DNA of 64,000 nt from Inia geoffrensis. Lineage: Eukaryota > Chordata > Mammalia > Artiodactyla > Iniidae. Every line of letters starts with the position of its first letter. The stretch's first letter is position 1. Below are positions 12,200-22,955 of the stretch, in pieces. Under the pieces are notes generated by a model. That model saw only the letters and a list, made by a program, of their open reading frames with translations, had not been told where the DNA came from and searched no databases. The stretch is taken from NCBI GenBank assembly GCA_036417435.1, contig CM070899.1:67597001-67661000 (forward strand). Direction: 5' to 3'. Made by a program: the position numbers and the translations under genes.

Positions 12200-13195
12200 T
12201 GTCATTTTTCACTCATTTGTTCATTCAGTCAACACATCTTGAAATTCAACTACATGCCACCTACTATTCTAGGTGCTAGGGATGAAAAGAATCAGGCTTG
12301 GTCCCTCATCTACCCTTAAAGGAATTCAAAGGCTTTTTAAAATAGTTAATCTTAAGGGTTATGGAAGCTCTGAGGAGGAAATCAATCATTTTAGGAAAGG
12401 CTGTATAGAAGTACTCTCCAATAGAAGTTTCTGCAAGGATGAAGATTTTCTTTAACATGTACTGTCCAATACAATAGCCACTAACCACATGTAGCTATTG
12501 AACACCTAAAATGTAGCTAATATAACTGTGAAATGGAATTTTTAATTTTAATTAACTTTAATAGCCACAGGTAGCTAGTGGTTACTGTACTGTATTGCAC
12601 AGCAGAGCTTTATAGGATAGGTAATAATTGAGCTGAAATATTGAAAAAAGGGAGTAAGGAATTGCTGGGGTGGGCGATAGCACATTCTAGCAAATGAGAA
12701 AGGCACAAACGACATGAAGGGCGATGAGGAGGATACCTTAATGTGTTCAGGGAAGGCTGCCTGGGATGTGTGGCATGTGGAAAGGAGAAAAAAGAAATGA
12801 GGTTAGATAGGACCAAAATATGAATGCCCCTGAATACCAAGGTAAGGATTTAAACTTTATGCAGCAGACAACAGGAAAACACCAAAGACTATAAAGTCAG
12901 GGAATATATGACTATATCCACACGCTGAAAGACAATTTTCACCATACGAGGAGCAATACATTGAAAGAAGAGACCAGAGAGGTAGAAAGATCAGCTATGG
13001 ATGAGACTACTGCAGTCCTCCAAGTTAGATGATGAAGACTCTGGCTACTGCAATCACAGTGAGAACAGGGATGAAGGAACAAATTCAAGAGACATTTTGG
13101 AGATAAAATTAGCAGGCTTTAGAGAACTATGAGATGTGGCAGACAAGAAAGAAATCAAAGTCCAAGCTACTGGGGTACCATCCTGGAAAACCAGA
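12200..13195 (+). repeat. Long ancient repeat (tentatively L1ME-type 3' UTR), with a hAT insertion
   Basis: 'CATTTGTTCATTCAGTCAAC' and 'CTAGGTGCTAGGGATGAAAA' open the unit. It continues after the hAT insertion with 'GGAAGGCTGCCTGGGATG', 'CTATGGATGAGACTACTGCA' and 'GGGATGAAGGAACAAATTC'. The same order of motifs appears at 15200-18470. The family name is from memory and uncertain; the match between the two local copies is visible directly. Confidence 0.55.
12466..12602. mobile_element. Short hAT-like DNA element
   Basis: Near-inverted ends: 'GTCCAATACAATAGCCACTA' at the left and the complementary 'AGCTAGTGGTTACTGTACTG' with 'TATTGCACAGC' at the right. Internal 'ACATGTAGCTATTGAACACC' matches a common old non-autonomous mammalian element. 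It splits the repeat around it. Confidence 0.6.
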
Positions 13196-13254
13196 TAATT
13201 TAGTCACTTTCTATATTGACTGAAGGGATAAAGAAAGTTTAAAGGCTCTTGCTT

Positions 13255-13615
13255 ACAGTTGTTTATAAGAAAACAATCTAAATATCCATCAATATCTTGA
13301 AAGCTAAATAACTTATGGAATTGTTAAAGACAGTATAAGTCTATTAAAATCATTTTTAAAGAATATATAATACCAGGTTAAAATGTCATGATATGATAAA
13401 TGAAATAAGTAGGCTATAAAGCAGCACATACAGCATTATCCAATTTTGTTTTGTATATTGGTAGAATTTTTTTAATTGAAGGAATATGCCAAAAAGTCAA
13501 CAGTAGCTTACTTTGATAGTGGGTTAATGGGCCATTATAATTTCTTTCTTGAACATTTTTTTTATTGTCTAATTATACTACAACAAATATGGGATATTTT
13601 TTATTTAAAAATAAA
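13255..13615 (+). repeat. Old L1/HAL1-like 3' end
   Basis: Degraded 'ATCCATCAATATCTTGAAAG', 'GGTTAAAATGTCATGATATG' and a T-rich end with 'ACAACAAATATGGGATAT' follow the order of the 3' end of old L1M/HAL1 elements. Diverged. Confidence 0.5.
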
Positions 13616-15199
13616 CTTTTGCTCTAAAGCACTGTACCTTACAGCACTGGGGCCTGTGATAAATCTACTGAAGCCTGCAGCTTCACCAACAGAGGAAATT
13701 TGACACGACCATACCCCAAAGTCTACTGCAGGTTCATTATGGGAGACTAAATTCACAACAAATTTAATAAAGCAGTTTTTTTCCACTTGAAAATTTTACC
13801 ACAATTACAAAGTGTAAAATGGATTCTTTCCCATTAAGTTTATTCATAATGTCTTATCGTGTATGGTTTATGTCTGTATACATGCAACTACAAGTGGGAA
13901 TTTGCTATAAACCTGTATTTTATTCTGTGTAGTCATGCCAAAAAAGATTTATTCTGTTCATACTAAATTTCAATTACTCAGGTTCATTTGATATAGAGCA
14001 GACACTATATGTGAAGAAGTGGTTCAACTAATACCAATCTCTTTTATAGGTACATCCAGTCCCTTTTTGCACTTAACAAAACCTCGCTTTCTAAGCTCTA
14101 AATTTAGATTTACAGGGAAATCCTGACCTGGTATAGATAAGCCTACTAGAAAGGCATATGGCTATGGCAAATCCTCCTACATCCTGGATGTGAATAAAAT
14201 ACAATTAGATAAGCAACTTCCTTCATTAAATAGGAAATGAATAGAATTTTTCAACTACAATTTTAATCACTTTACTTTGCCATAAGATAGGTTGTTTTTC
14301 TCTTGGGAAACCACATGTACATTAAAAAGGGAGTCTTAACCTAATATTCCTAGCCATATGACAAGCCTTATTCTGATCATTTTACAGGAGGAGAAAATAA
14401 AGGGCTAGAATTAAAAGCATTTTTCTATTTCAGATGTTTAGAAACCTGGTTTGGTTTCCTTAACTAAAATTAGTTGTATATCTTATTTCTATGTTTTCTA
14501 TTAAAACACACTGGTAGAGAAGCAATCTTTTCTCTGGGACATCTGTAAATAAGCCCCAGGGCTAGGTAGTAGAAATGGGTTCATTCAATAAATATAACGA
14601 AATTGAGGTCGAACAGTGAGACAGTAACAGATCTGGGACTAAGGCCAGGTCTCCTGGCTTGAAATCTGACAAGATTACAGTTCTTAAATTAAAATATATT
14701 TTCCCTAAAAGCTGAAACAGGGAACACGCTTTTGGGATACTAGTTAGTGACACGTGGGAAACATCAGCTAGCTCCCAAACCCAGAAGCTGCCTTAGATGT
14801 TTTAGCTAACTACCACATACTACATAGAGGGCAAGAGTCACTAAAATAAAATAATCACTCCACAAACAAAGAGAGTTCAGAAATCTGCAACAGCAATTAG
14901 CCACCAGTATCTTACTATGTTTCTGTGCTCTGATGTCCATTTCCATGGAAACAGAAAAAGAAGTGAGAGGCAGCCAAGAGAAGAGATGTCAGAACTTGTC
15001 AGGTTCAGTGGCTAGAGCTGAAAGCTGAAAATGCCATTTTTTTCTTACAAATAGCATCAGCTGACTTCTGGCACATAATCGATTCTCAAGCTAGGCAACG
15101 TCAGCTTGCTTGGAGAAGCATAAAGCTAAAAAACAGGCGTAGGTTTTTGTTTTGTTTTTGAAGGCCTGGATTAAGGGAGGAGACGCAAATTAAAAGCAA
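13616..15199. other. Intron, mostly unrecognised
   Basis: Nothing convincing except a reverse MIR-like block at about 14585-14700 ('CAGATCTGGGACTAAGGCCA' next to 'GGTCTCCTGGCTTG'). No exon with splice sites was seen on either strand. Confidence 0.45.
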
Positions 15200-15792
15200 A
15201 CTGTTCAAAATTCTAAATTTCTAAAGCATAAGAATGCAACAGAATTGTTTCAAATTTCACAAAGTGAAGAGAAGGATTTCTTAACTGTGATGCGGAAAAA
15301 GTAGGATCACCACAGAGCATTACATGTAATGAATAGCAAGAGGGTAGAGGCAGGGAAGAGACAGAAGGCAGAGGAAGCAGCAAGTACAAAGGCCCTAAGA
15401 CAAGAGAATGTGTGATCCTTTCAGGGCACTGCAAGCACACAGGAGCTCTTAGTGCTGGGGAGAGGGTCATCACAGAAGGCTTTCCCAAAGGAGGTAACAC
15501 CTAAGCTAAGACCTGAAGGACTAGATGGAGTTATAGAAGAGAGTATTCCAGCAAGAAGGAAGAGAATGGGGGAAGTCCTAGAGGCAAGAGAGCAAAATGA
15601 ATCCAGGAATAGCAAATAGTTTAGGACAGCTGGAGCAGAGAGTGGGAAGAGGGGAATGAGTTGTGATCAGATCAAGAAGGGCCTTATTTCCCAAGTTGGA
15701 TTTTGAACTTTTTTCCCAGAAAACAAATTTTCACTGAAGAGTCTAAATCAGGAAAGTACATGATGAGATCTGCATTTTAAAAAGATTAGTCA

Positions 15793-16121
15793 GAGGACTT
15801 CCCTGGTGGCGCAGTGGTTAAGAATCAGCCTGCCAATTCAGGGGACACAGGTTCGAGCCCTGGTCTGGGAAGATCCCACATGCCGTGGAGCAGCTAAGCC
15901 CATGCACCAGAACTACTGAGCCTGAGCTCTAGAGCCCACGAGCCACAACTACTGAAGCCCACACACTTACAGCCCGTGCTTCACAACAAGAGAAGCCACC
16001 GCAACGAGAAGCCCACGCACCACAATGAAGAGTAGCTCCCGCTCACCACAACAAGAGAAAGCCTGCGCACAGCAATGAAGACCCAATGAAGCCAAAAATA
16101 ACTAAATTAATTAATTTAAAA
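15793..16121 (+). mobile_element. CHR SINE (older form)
   Basis: Starts GGACTTCCCTGGTGGCGCAG with the tRNA-derived A box, followed by a B box around GGTTCGAGCCC. It then carries an extended region with repeated GAAGCCCACGCACC-type units and an A-rich tail. The target duplication AAAAGATTAGTCA is present at 15780-15792 and again at 16122-16134. Confidence 0.95.
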
Positions 16122-16771
16122 AAAAGATTAGTCAAACTATCTCAGATTACGGACGGATACAAATGTAGAGTCTGTTACAGCCTTCCCAGGAGAAAGATAT
16201 GGGTGGACCACACAGTGGGGGAGGGGCAGCAGAGGAGATGGGAGAACAGGACACAGTGAATATGAGCAGTGGGAGAAAAAGAAGGATGAATCAAAGATGA
16301 CACCCAGGATTTTGGCCTGAACAGCTACATCACTGAGTTCCCGTCACAAGCACAGAAGGAGGAGTTTCAGGTGTGTGTGGTACACTGATGAGCTCTCATC
16401 TGGACTTCATGACTTTGAGATATCGATGGGACAGTCAAGCAGAGCTATCCAGCAGGCAGTTGCACATGGGATGGGTGTGTCTACCACTCAGGAGAGATAT
16501 CTGGGATGAATACTATATCTGGGCTTCAGGGCTGGATACCATTGCCCAGGGAAAGCACAAGATCAGAGGGGTTTCAAAAGATGAATTATGAAGGCTTTAG
16601 AGCCTGTTCAAATGTTGTCTACACCATTTACTAATTATATGATCTAGGGTTACTTAGTCTCTAAGCCTGTGAACTGGGATAATTATACCTGTTTTAAGGA
16701 CTAATATTTTTTTAAATTAGGAGAGAAAGAAGAAACTATAAAGGAGAATGAGAAAGAGAAGATAAAAAGTT

Positions 16772-16984
16772 GGGCTTCGCTGGTGGCGCAGTGGTTGGGA
16801 GTCTGCCTGCCGATGCAGGGGACAGGGGTTCGTGCCCCGGTCCAGGAAGATCCCACATGCCGCGGAGCGGCCGGGCCCGTAAGCCATGGCCGCTGAGCCT
16901 GCGCGTCCGGAGCCTGTGCTCCACAACGGGAGAGGCCACAACAGTGAGAGGCCCGCAAACCACAAAAAAAAAAAAAAAAAAAAA
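16772..16984 (+). mobile_element. CHR-2-like SINE
   Basis: GGGCTTCGCTGGTGGCGCAG start, B box near GGGTTCGTGCC, GC-rich body with GCCGCGGAGCGGCCGGGCCC, and an ending at GAGAGGCCCGCAAACC with a poly-A tail of about 20. Many CpGs survive, so it is young. The target duplication is short and unclear (AAAAGT-like). Confidence 0.95.
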
Positions 16985-17314
16985 GTAGGTATCACAGGAG
17001 AATGCAGTATCATGGAAGCTAATGGAAAAGAGTATTTCAAGATTAAAATTAATACATCAAATACTGCAAAGAGATCAATTACAGTAAGAAATGAAAAGTG
17101 TACAAAGGATTTTTTTTTAAAGACATTTCTGGTGGCCCAGGCTAAAGCAGGGTGAAGGTGAATACAGACAGAAGTATATGGTAAATGAGGGAGTGAGAGA
17201 CAGACTTATTAAATTCTTTCAAGAAGCTTGCCTGCAAGAAAGAAGAAAAATTAGGCTGGTATCTAGTAGAGTCAAAACAGAGTTGCTTGTTTTTGGTATT
17301 TTATTGGGAGAAAT

Positions 17315-17752
17315 TTATGCATCACAAGTTAAGGTGCTTTCAACTGCAAGTAACAGAAAACCTAACTAAAAACGCTTAAGCCATTTAGGACATGTATTGT
17401 TTATTTAATAAAAAGTCTAAAAGTAGACAACTCTGGGGATTTTTCAGAATCTTAGTGATATCATCAGACTAGGGAATCATGTCCTTACAACATATTCCCA
17501 ACAGAAAGAAAAGAAAAGAATAAACCTTGTCCCTCTGTTAGGAAGTAGAACACCTTACCTAGAGCTTTCCCCCCACTGCCCATCAGACTTTCCCTTATAT
17601 CTCACTGGTTAGACTGGGTCACATGGCCACTCTTAGCTATGAGAAGCTGAGAAATTGTCTTACTTTCTAGACTCAATTTTGAGGCAATAAGAGAGATGGG
17701 GGTTGAGAATGACTTTTACATAGCCAGCCAATACTGTCTGCCTCATACATGT
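17315..17752. repeat. Ancient repeat inserted in the larger repeat, family not named
   Basis: 'AAGGTGCTTTCAACTGCAAG', 'TAACAGAAAACCTAACTAAA' and 'GACTGGGTCACATGGCCACT' match a pattern common in mammalian genomes. The flanking repeat resumes after it. I cannot assign the family reliably. Confidence 0.45.
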
Positions 17753-18470
17753 TTATACGCTAATGTGAAAGTGTTGGTAAAGAGAAAGAAGCCAAAGACA
17801 CAAAAAGGAGGAGGACAAGAATGAGTTCAGACACAGGCTATTTTGTAAGAGGGCTAGATGGAAGTTCAGAAAGTTTGTACCATACAAATTTAATTTTCTC
17901 TGTTAAGCAGAAAATGGGATCATTCAATAAAAGTTAAGGGAAAGTTAGAAGAAAAGAGGTCTTCAGAATAACAAAGCAGATTTTTAAATGGAGAACACGA
18001 GACGGTTGTCTAGCATAAGAGCTTTCTGGGCGAGACAGCGAAAAAAAAGAATGGAAAAAAAACTTTGTATGGATCATTGGGCAACAGATGATTCAGTCAA
18101 TACTAGATATTGACTGGAAAGTGGAAAGACAAGGGTACAAAGGAGTTGAAGTTATCAGAAGCCAGTGAAATAACAGGGCATGTACATCTATGTTAGGAAA
18201 GAAATGAAAGGTATGAAAAGGCAGACAGAGTGGAACAGTAAAGGAACCTGGGGTGTAGTAGCCACAAAAAGAAGGCTAAAAGGATGAAAAGCTATGGCAA
18301 GATGAGTAAAATGAGTACTTCCAGGGAACAAGATTGAGGGTGTACCATAAGAATGGATGGCTGACATAGAATGGAGGTTGAGGGCACTCACATTAAGAAG
18401 GTGAAGAAACTGAAAGGCTAGGATATTAATTGGATTGTCCACGTGGACTCTGAAGCCACTTTTCCAAGAT

Positions 18471-19234
18471 GGTGGCTAGAACTGAGGTAAAAGGAAGTGT
18501 CAATATCTTTAGCAAATAAAAAAGAATGACCAAAGAAGAGCAGAAGTTGTTGACTATACTTTTAATAACCATGATTATCAAAAAAGAATATAAGTATGGA
18601 GGGGTACTAGAGCAGAAGCTGCCTTAGGAAACAAGAAATGTGTCAAACCTTACGTTAAACCCATGGGTACACGGTAAGTGAAAGAGACGCATCCACTTAA
18701 GAAGACTTCATGAAAAGCAATGTCTACAAGGAATTGCAGGTTTCAACAAAGGCAAAGAGACAGAGAGGAGTTTTCAGTTAAGGATACTAAGGAGAATTCA
18801 TTTAATATAAATTGGAGGTCCAAGAAACAGAATCAGAATCACGAAACAAAACTTTGGGAAGAGGAAGGTAAGTTTAGGTTTAGGAGAGAGGAAATCCTAA
18901 ACAGCGTAAAGATGAGAAAATACTTTAGTGACCAGAGAGGTTTATATTTGGGTAGTTATCAAAAGTGACAGGTATCTGGGGTGTAATGGAATTAGTAGGC
19001 CTCAAGGTGTCCAAAAGAACCAGTCTCAGCAGCCTCTCTACAGCTCGGAAAAATTGTACTTTCAAGGAATTCCCATACTGAGTTACAATACCTAGAAATT
19101 CTCAGCAACAATGTTTTCAACATGCTAGATTAGTATCCAAGTTTAGCTTTAGACATACATTCATTCTGGAAACCAGTTTTATTCACATTTTATCTGTATA
19201 GTAAATAATCTAATCTTGCTCAAAAAGGACCCGA
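18471..19234. other. Intron, unrecognised
   Basis: Purine-rich sequence with an 82-codon open frame at 18720-18968. That frame has no family resemblance, no Kozak-supported start and no splice context. I see nothing else. Confidence 0.4.
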
Positions 19235-19800
19235 AAAACTGACCTTTGACTTCAGCTTCTGGGAAGTAATCTCTAAGATCTTTGTTTTCTTGGGGCCATG
19301 GGTTAGCCAGGTAGTAACAATGCGACTTAGGATGGGGGCTTTGGGTCACACTCAGAGGAGCTGGAGACTAAAGGCTGAGATCAGCCACATGGATAATCAA
19401 TAATGACCATGTCACAGAGTTCCAATAAAAACTCTGAATACCAAGGCTCAGGTGAACTTCCTTAGTTGGCAATATTCCATGCACCGTGTCACACATCAAT
19501 GCCAGGAAAGTAATGTGTCCTGGCTCCACAAGGAGAAGACAACAGGAGCTCCATACTTGGTAATTCCCCAGACACTGCCCTAGGAGCTTCTTCCTTTGGC
19601 TGATTTTAATCTGTCACCTTTCCCTGTAATAAACCATACCCATGAGTATAGCAGCTCTGAGTGAGTTCTGTGAGTCCTTCTAGCAAATTATTGAATCTAA
19701 AGATGGTCTTGGAAACCCCTGAATTTGTAACTAGTGTGAGAGTGAGGGCAGTCTTGTGGGAACCCTCTTACTTTATATTTGGTCTAAACTGAGATATCTG
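19235..19800 (+). repeat. Ancient LTR-like block
   Basis: 'CAATAAAAACTCTGAATACC', 'GGTTAGCCAGGTAGTAACAA', 'CCCTGTAATAAACCATACCC' (contains AATAAA) and 'GAGTGAGTTCTGTGAGTCC' are characteristic of an old mammalian LTR in plus orientation. No internal retroviral sequence was seen. Family not assigned. Confidence 0.5.
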
Positions 19801-20612
19801 TTCTCTATAAATCAACTTGTTTGCAAGGAAAAAAAATGACTTGAAAAAAGAACTCAATATCTGAGGTTAGCTGAAATTTGTCATTGAATAGTAACTAGTC
19901 TACTGCGCTACTAATGGCCCTCTGCTCCCATAAATTCTTCTGAGCTGTGAAGAAGTCTCAACAAATAACCACTAAGAAAAGTACTGTTGAGTTTTAATCT
20001 GGATCTAATAGCCACTCACTATATCACTGAGACAGAAAGTCATTTCTCTTTAGTGAATTACAGCTTGTTCTAGGTAACTGGGAAATGTCATTGTACCTCA
20101 GTGAAGTGTGATCAAACCCAAATAATGAATACCTATAAAACAATTTTAATTCAATTTTTTAATTTTTAAAAAATGCATTTGATAACTACTATACTTTATA
20201 AATGAATTATATGATTGCAGTTACTGACATCACAACATAGAAGGGTTTGTCAAACTTCCCATTACCAAACACTACCAAAAAGATTTTATAACTAGCCTGC
20301 ATATAAAAACTGTACCAAAATAAGATATTGTCTAAATTTTTTAAAATGCAATTGAAGTAGAATGAAAAACAGGCATTTAAATAATAAGTGTCATTGTAAA
20401 GAGATTTACCAAGACATTCTCTCAGATATGCCTTATAAGGTGCAAAGTATAAAATACAAAATCTATGGTCAAATGACACAGGAAAACTCTCAATATATTA
20501 ATACCCATTAGTATTTCAGAGATGATATTAAAAAGTGTGTTTTCACTCTTTTAAGTGAAAACTTAAAACTTTAAGACTTCACTTGTACAGTTTAGTTAAA
20601 AGCTCAGCCTAG
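19801..20612. other. Intron, unrecognised
   Basis: AT-rich. No supported feature on either strand; the 90-codon minus-strand frame at 20207-20479 looks like chance. Confidence 0.4.
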
Positions 20613-20810
20613 GGGGACTTCCCTGGTGGCACAGTGGTTAAGACTCCACGCTCCCAATGCAGGGGGCCTGGTTTCGACCCCTGGTTGGAGAACTAGATCC
20701 TACATGCATGCCACAACTAAGAGTTCACATGCCCAACTAAGGAGCCAGTGAGCCGCAACTAAGGAACCCACAGGCTGCAACTAAAGGAGCCAGCGAGCTG
20801 CAACTAAGAA
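20613..20810 (+). mobile_element. CHR SINE (older form)
   Basis: GGGGACTTCCCTGGTGGCAC start, B box region 'GGTTTCGACCCCTGG', then tandem 'GCAACTAAGGA' units. It lacks a clean A tail, joins directly to MIR sequence, and is more diverged than the CHR-2-like copies. Confidence 0.9.
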
Positions 20811-20915
20811 TAACAGCACCTAGTACACAGAATTGTGAAGATTAAATGAGATAATACAGGTAAACAGTATAAGTCTTGGTACACAGTAAAAACTCAATAA
20901 TAGGTAGCTACTTTC
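20811..20915 (+). repeat. MIR SINE 3' half
   Basis: 'GAATTGTGAAGATTAAATGA' and 'AAAACTCAATAATAGGTAGC' are the MIR 3' region. It abuts the CHR SINE, which probably inserted in or next to it. Confidence 0.75.
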
Positions 20916-21870
20916 AGTAGTTTAAAATTATCTAGTGATAATACATTAAGTCAACCTATTTAAGCTGATGCTTTCTACACTGAGGTAACAAATACACCAG
21001 ACTTAGACTCTACCAAAATGAACCAATTTTAAAGTTCCAACATATTTGTTTCTTTGGACATATATATATATAGGCTTCGCATAAATACAAAAAAGAAATT
21101 TTTCTAAAAAAAAGGATGTTTTAAATCACCATGAGTCATTTCGTTTGGTGCACTTTTTATCAACATCAAATTAACTAATGTTATTATAAAAAAAGAAACA
21201 CATAATCATCTATGAATAAAAATTAGTATAGCATTATTTTCAAACTATGAATGATTACATAGCACTGACACTATTTTAAAATCTATAAGTAAAGGTTCAC
21301 AGGAACGAAAAGAATCTATGGCAGCAAGTTTCATGTGTTTCTTATTTACAATTTCTGTAAGTCTAACCATGGAACAAATGAATAACAACAGAGGAAAGGT
21401 TGCTGTAAAAAGTAATAGGGAGGCCCTAACAGTCTCTGCAATGACTGGCATCCCAAGAATTATACACTGGGAAGAATAATCTGGCAGTCTCTGGGTAGGT
21501 AATAAGGGGGAAAATTAAGTTAGTGATGAGGGGATGAAAGAGGATGAACAGGTTGCCAAAGCCATCACCAGCAGTTTAAAACAGTCTTTCAACAATAAAA
21601 AACCTGACCCAAATGAACGAAGTAGAAGCACTCTGCAATGACTGTGAAAAAGATGAGAATACAATTCAATCAGCACTGAAGTAACCACAATCAAAATAAT
21701 TACTGTATCCCCTCAAATAGAAAACACCATAGACTGTAAGATACACCATATTTTACTTACCACCAAAAAGAATAAAAAGTTAATAATTAAACTGACATGA
21801 TGTCAAGATTTATTGATTATAAAATATACTCCAATTTCAAAGATACTAAAATTTGAAAAACATGTATCCT
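20916..21870. other. Intron, unrecognised
   Basis: AT-rich with a short ATATATATATATATA run near 21060. No supported gene or repeat. Confidence 0.4.
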
Positions 21871-21888
21871 AAAATCAATTAAATACAG
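21871..21888 (+). repeat. Target site duplication of L1 copy B, left
   Basis: AAAATCAATTAAATACAG, identical to 27120-27137. The start TT/AAAA-type cleavage context is consistent with L1 endonuclease. Confidence 0.93.
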
Positions 21889-21973
21889 ACCAGATGGCAG
21901 ACAGCAGAAGCACGAAAAACTACAATCCCGAAGCCTGTGGAACAAAAACCACATTCACAGAAAGATAAACAAG

Positions 21974-22896
21974 ATGAAAAGGCAGAGGGCTAAGTAACAG
22001 ATGAAGGAACAAGATAAAACCCCACAAAAACAACTAAATGAAGTGCAATAGGCAACCTTCCAGAAAAAGAATGCAGAATAATGATAGTGAAGATGATCCA
22101 GGACCTCGGAAAAAGAATGGAGGCAAAGATCGAGACAATGCAAGAAATGTTTAACAAAGATCTAGAAGAATTAAAGAACAAACAAACAGAGATGAACAAT
22201 ACAGCAACTGAATTGAGAAGTACACTAAAAGGAATCAATAGCAGAATAACTGAGGCAAAAGAACAGATAACTGACCTGGAAGACAGAATGGTGGAATTCA
22301 CTGCTGTGGAATAGAATAAAGAAAAAAGAATGAAGAGAAATGAAGACAGCCTAACAGACGTCTGGAACAACATTAAAAGCAACAACATTTGCATTATAGG
22401 GGTCTAAGAAGGAGAAGAGAAAGAGAAAGAACCTGAGAAAATATTTGAAGATATTACAGTCGAAAAGTTCCCTAACATGGGAAAGGAAATAGCCACCCAA
22501 GTTCATCAAGCACAGAGAGTCCCATACAGGATAAACCCAAGGAGAAACATGCTGAGACACACAGTAATCAAATTGACAAAAATTAAAGACAAAGAAAAAT
22601 TACTGAAAGCAGCAAGGGAAAAATGACAAATAACAAACAGGGAACTCCCATAAGATTAACAGCTGATTTCTCAGCAGAAACTCTACAAGCCAGAAGGGAG
22701 TGGCATGATATACTTAAAGTGATGAAAGAGAAGAACCTACAACCAAGATTACTCTACAACCAACCTACAACCTACAACCAAGATTATCTCATTCAGATAC
22801 AATGGAGAAATCAAAAGCTTTAGCGACAAGCAAAAGCTAAGAGAATTCAGCACCACCAAACCAGCTCTACAACAAATGCTAAAGGAACTTTGCTAA
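21974..22896 (+). pseudogene. L1 copy B ORF1 (RNA-binding chaperone), broken
   Basis: L1 ORF1 encodes a trimeric nucleic-acid chaperone that coats L1 RNA. The coiled-coil part is readable at 22081-22314 (heptads with many Glu, Lys and Leu, then DLEDRMVEF). The C-terminal domain is readable from 22623 (PIRLTADFSAETLQARREW). A TAA lies a few codons after the start (GCTAAGTAACAG near 21994), and frames change in between. At 22758-22785 a repeat of TACAACC units adds a net 19 nt compared with copy C. This shifts the remaining frame, so the usual stop at 22894-22896 is out of frame with the upstream C-terminal domain. Confidence 0.88.
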
Positions 22897-22955
22897 GTGG
22901 GAAACACAAGAGAAGAAAAAGGACCTACAAAAACAAACCCATAACAATTAAGAAA

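Larger units (their letters stand above)
15200..18470 (+). repeat. Long ancient repeat with three later insertions
   Basis: 'AGCAAGTACAAAGGCCCTAA', 'GGAGGTAACACCTAAGCTAA', 'CACCCAGGATTTTGGCCTGA', 'CAAGAAGCTTGCCTGC' and continuing sequence after 17752 follow one colinear old repeat of roughly 2.3 kb once insertions are removed (CHR at 15793, CHR-2-like at 16772, an unnamed repeat at 17315-17752). I tentatively regard it as an L1ME-type 3' UTR. Small open frames here (for example 95 codons on the minus strand at 15213-15500) have no coding support. Confidence 0.5.

Noticed and set aside
16772..16850. tRNA-like A and B boxes suggesting a tRNA gene
   Set aside because: They belong to the tRNA-derived head of CHR SINEs. 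There is no cloverleaf with an anticodon stem and 3' end.
18720..18968. 82-codon open frame in otherwise unannotated intron
   Set aside because: No recognisable family, no splice context and low-complexity composition rich in Lys, Glu, Arg and Gln.
22750..22800. Short direct repeats that could be taken for a CRISPR-like array
   Set aside because: Only a few 7-13 bp units inside L1 ORF1, no spacers of regular length, in a mammalian genome.
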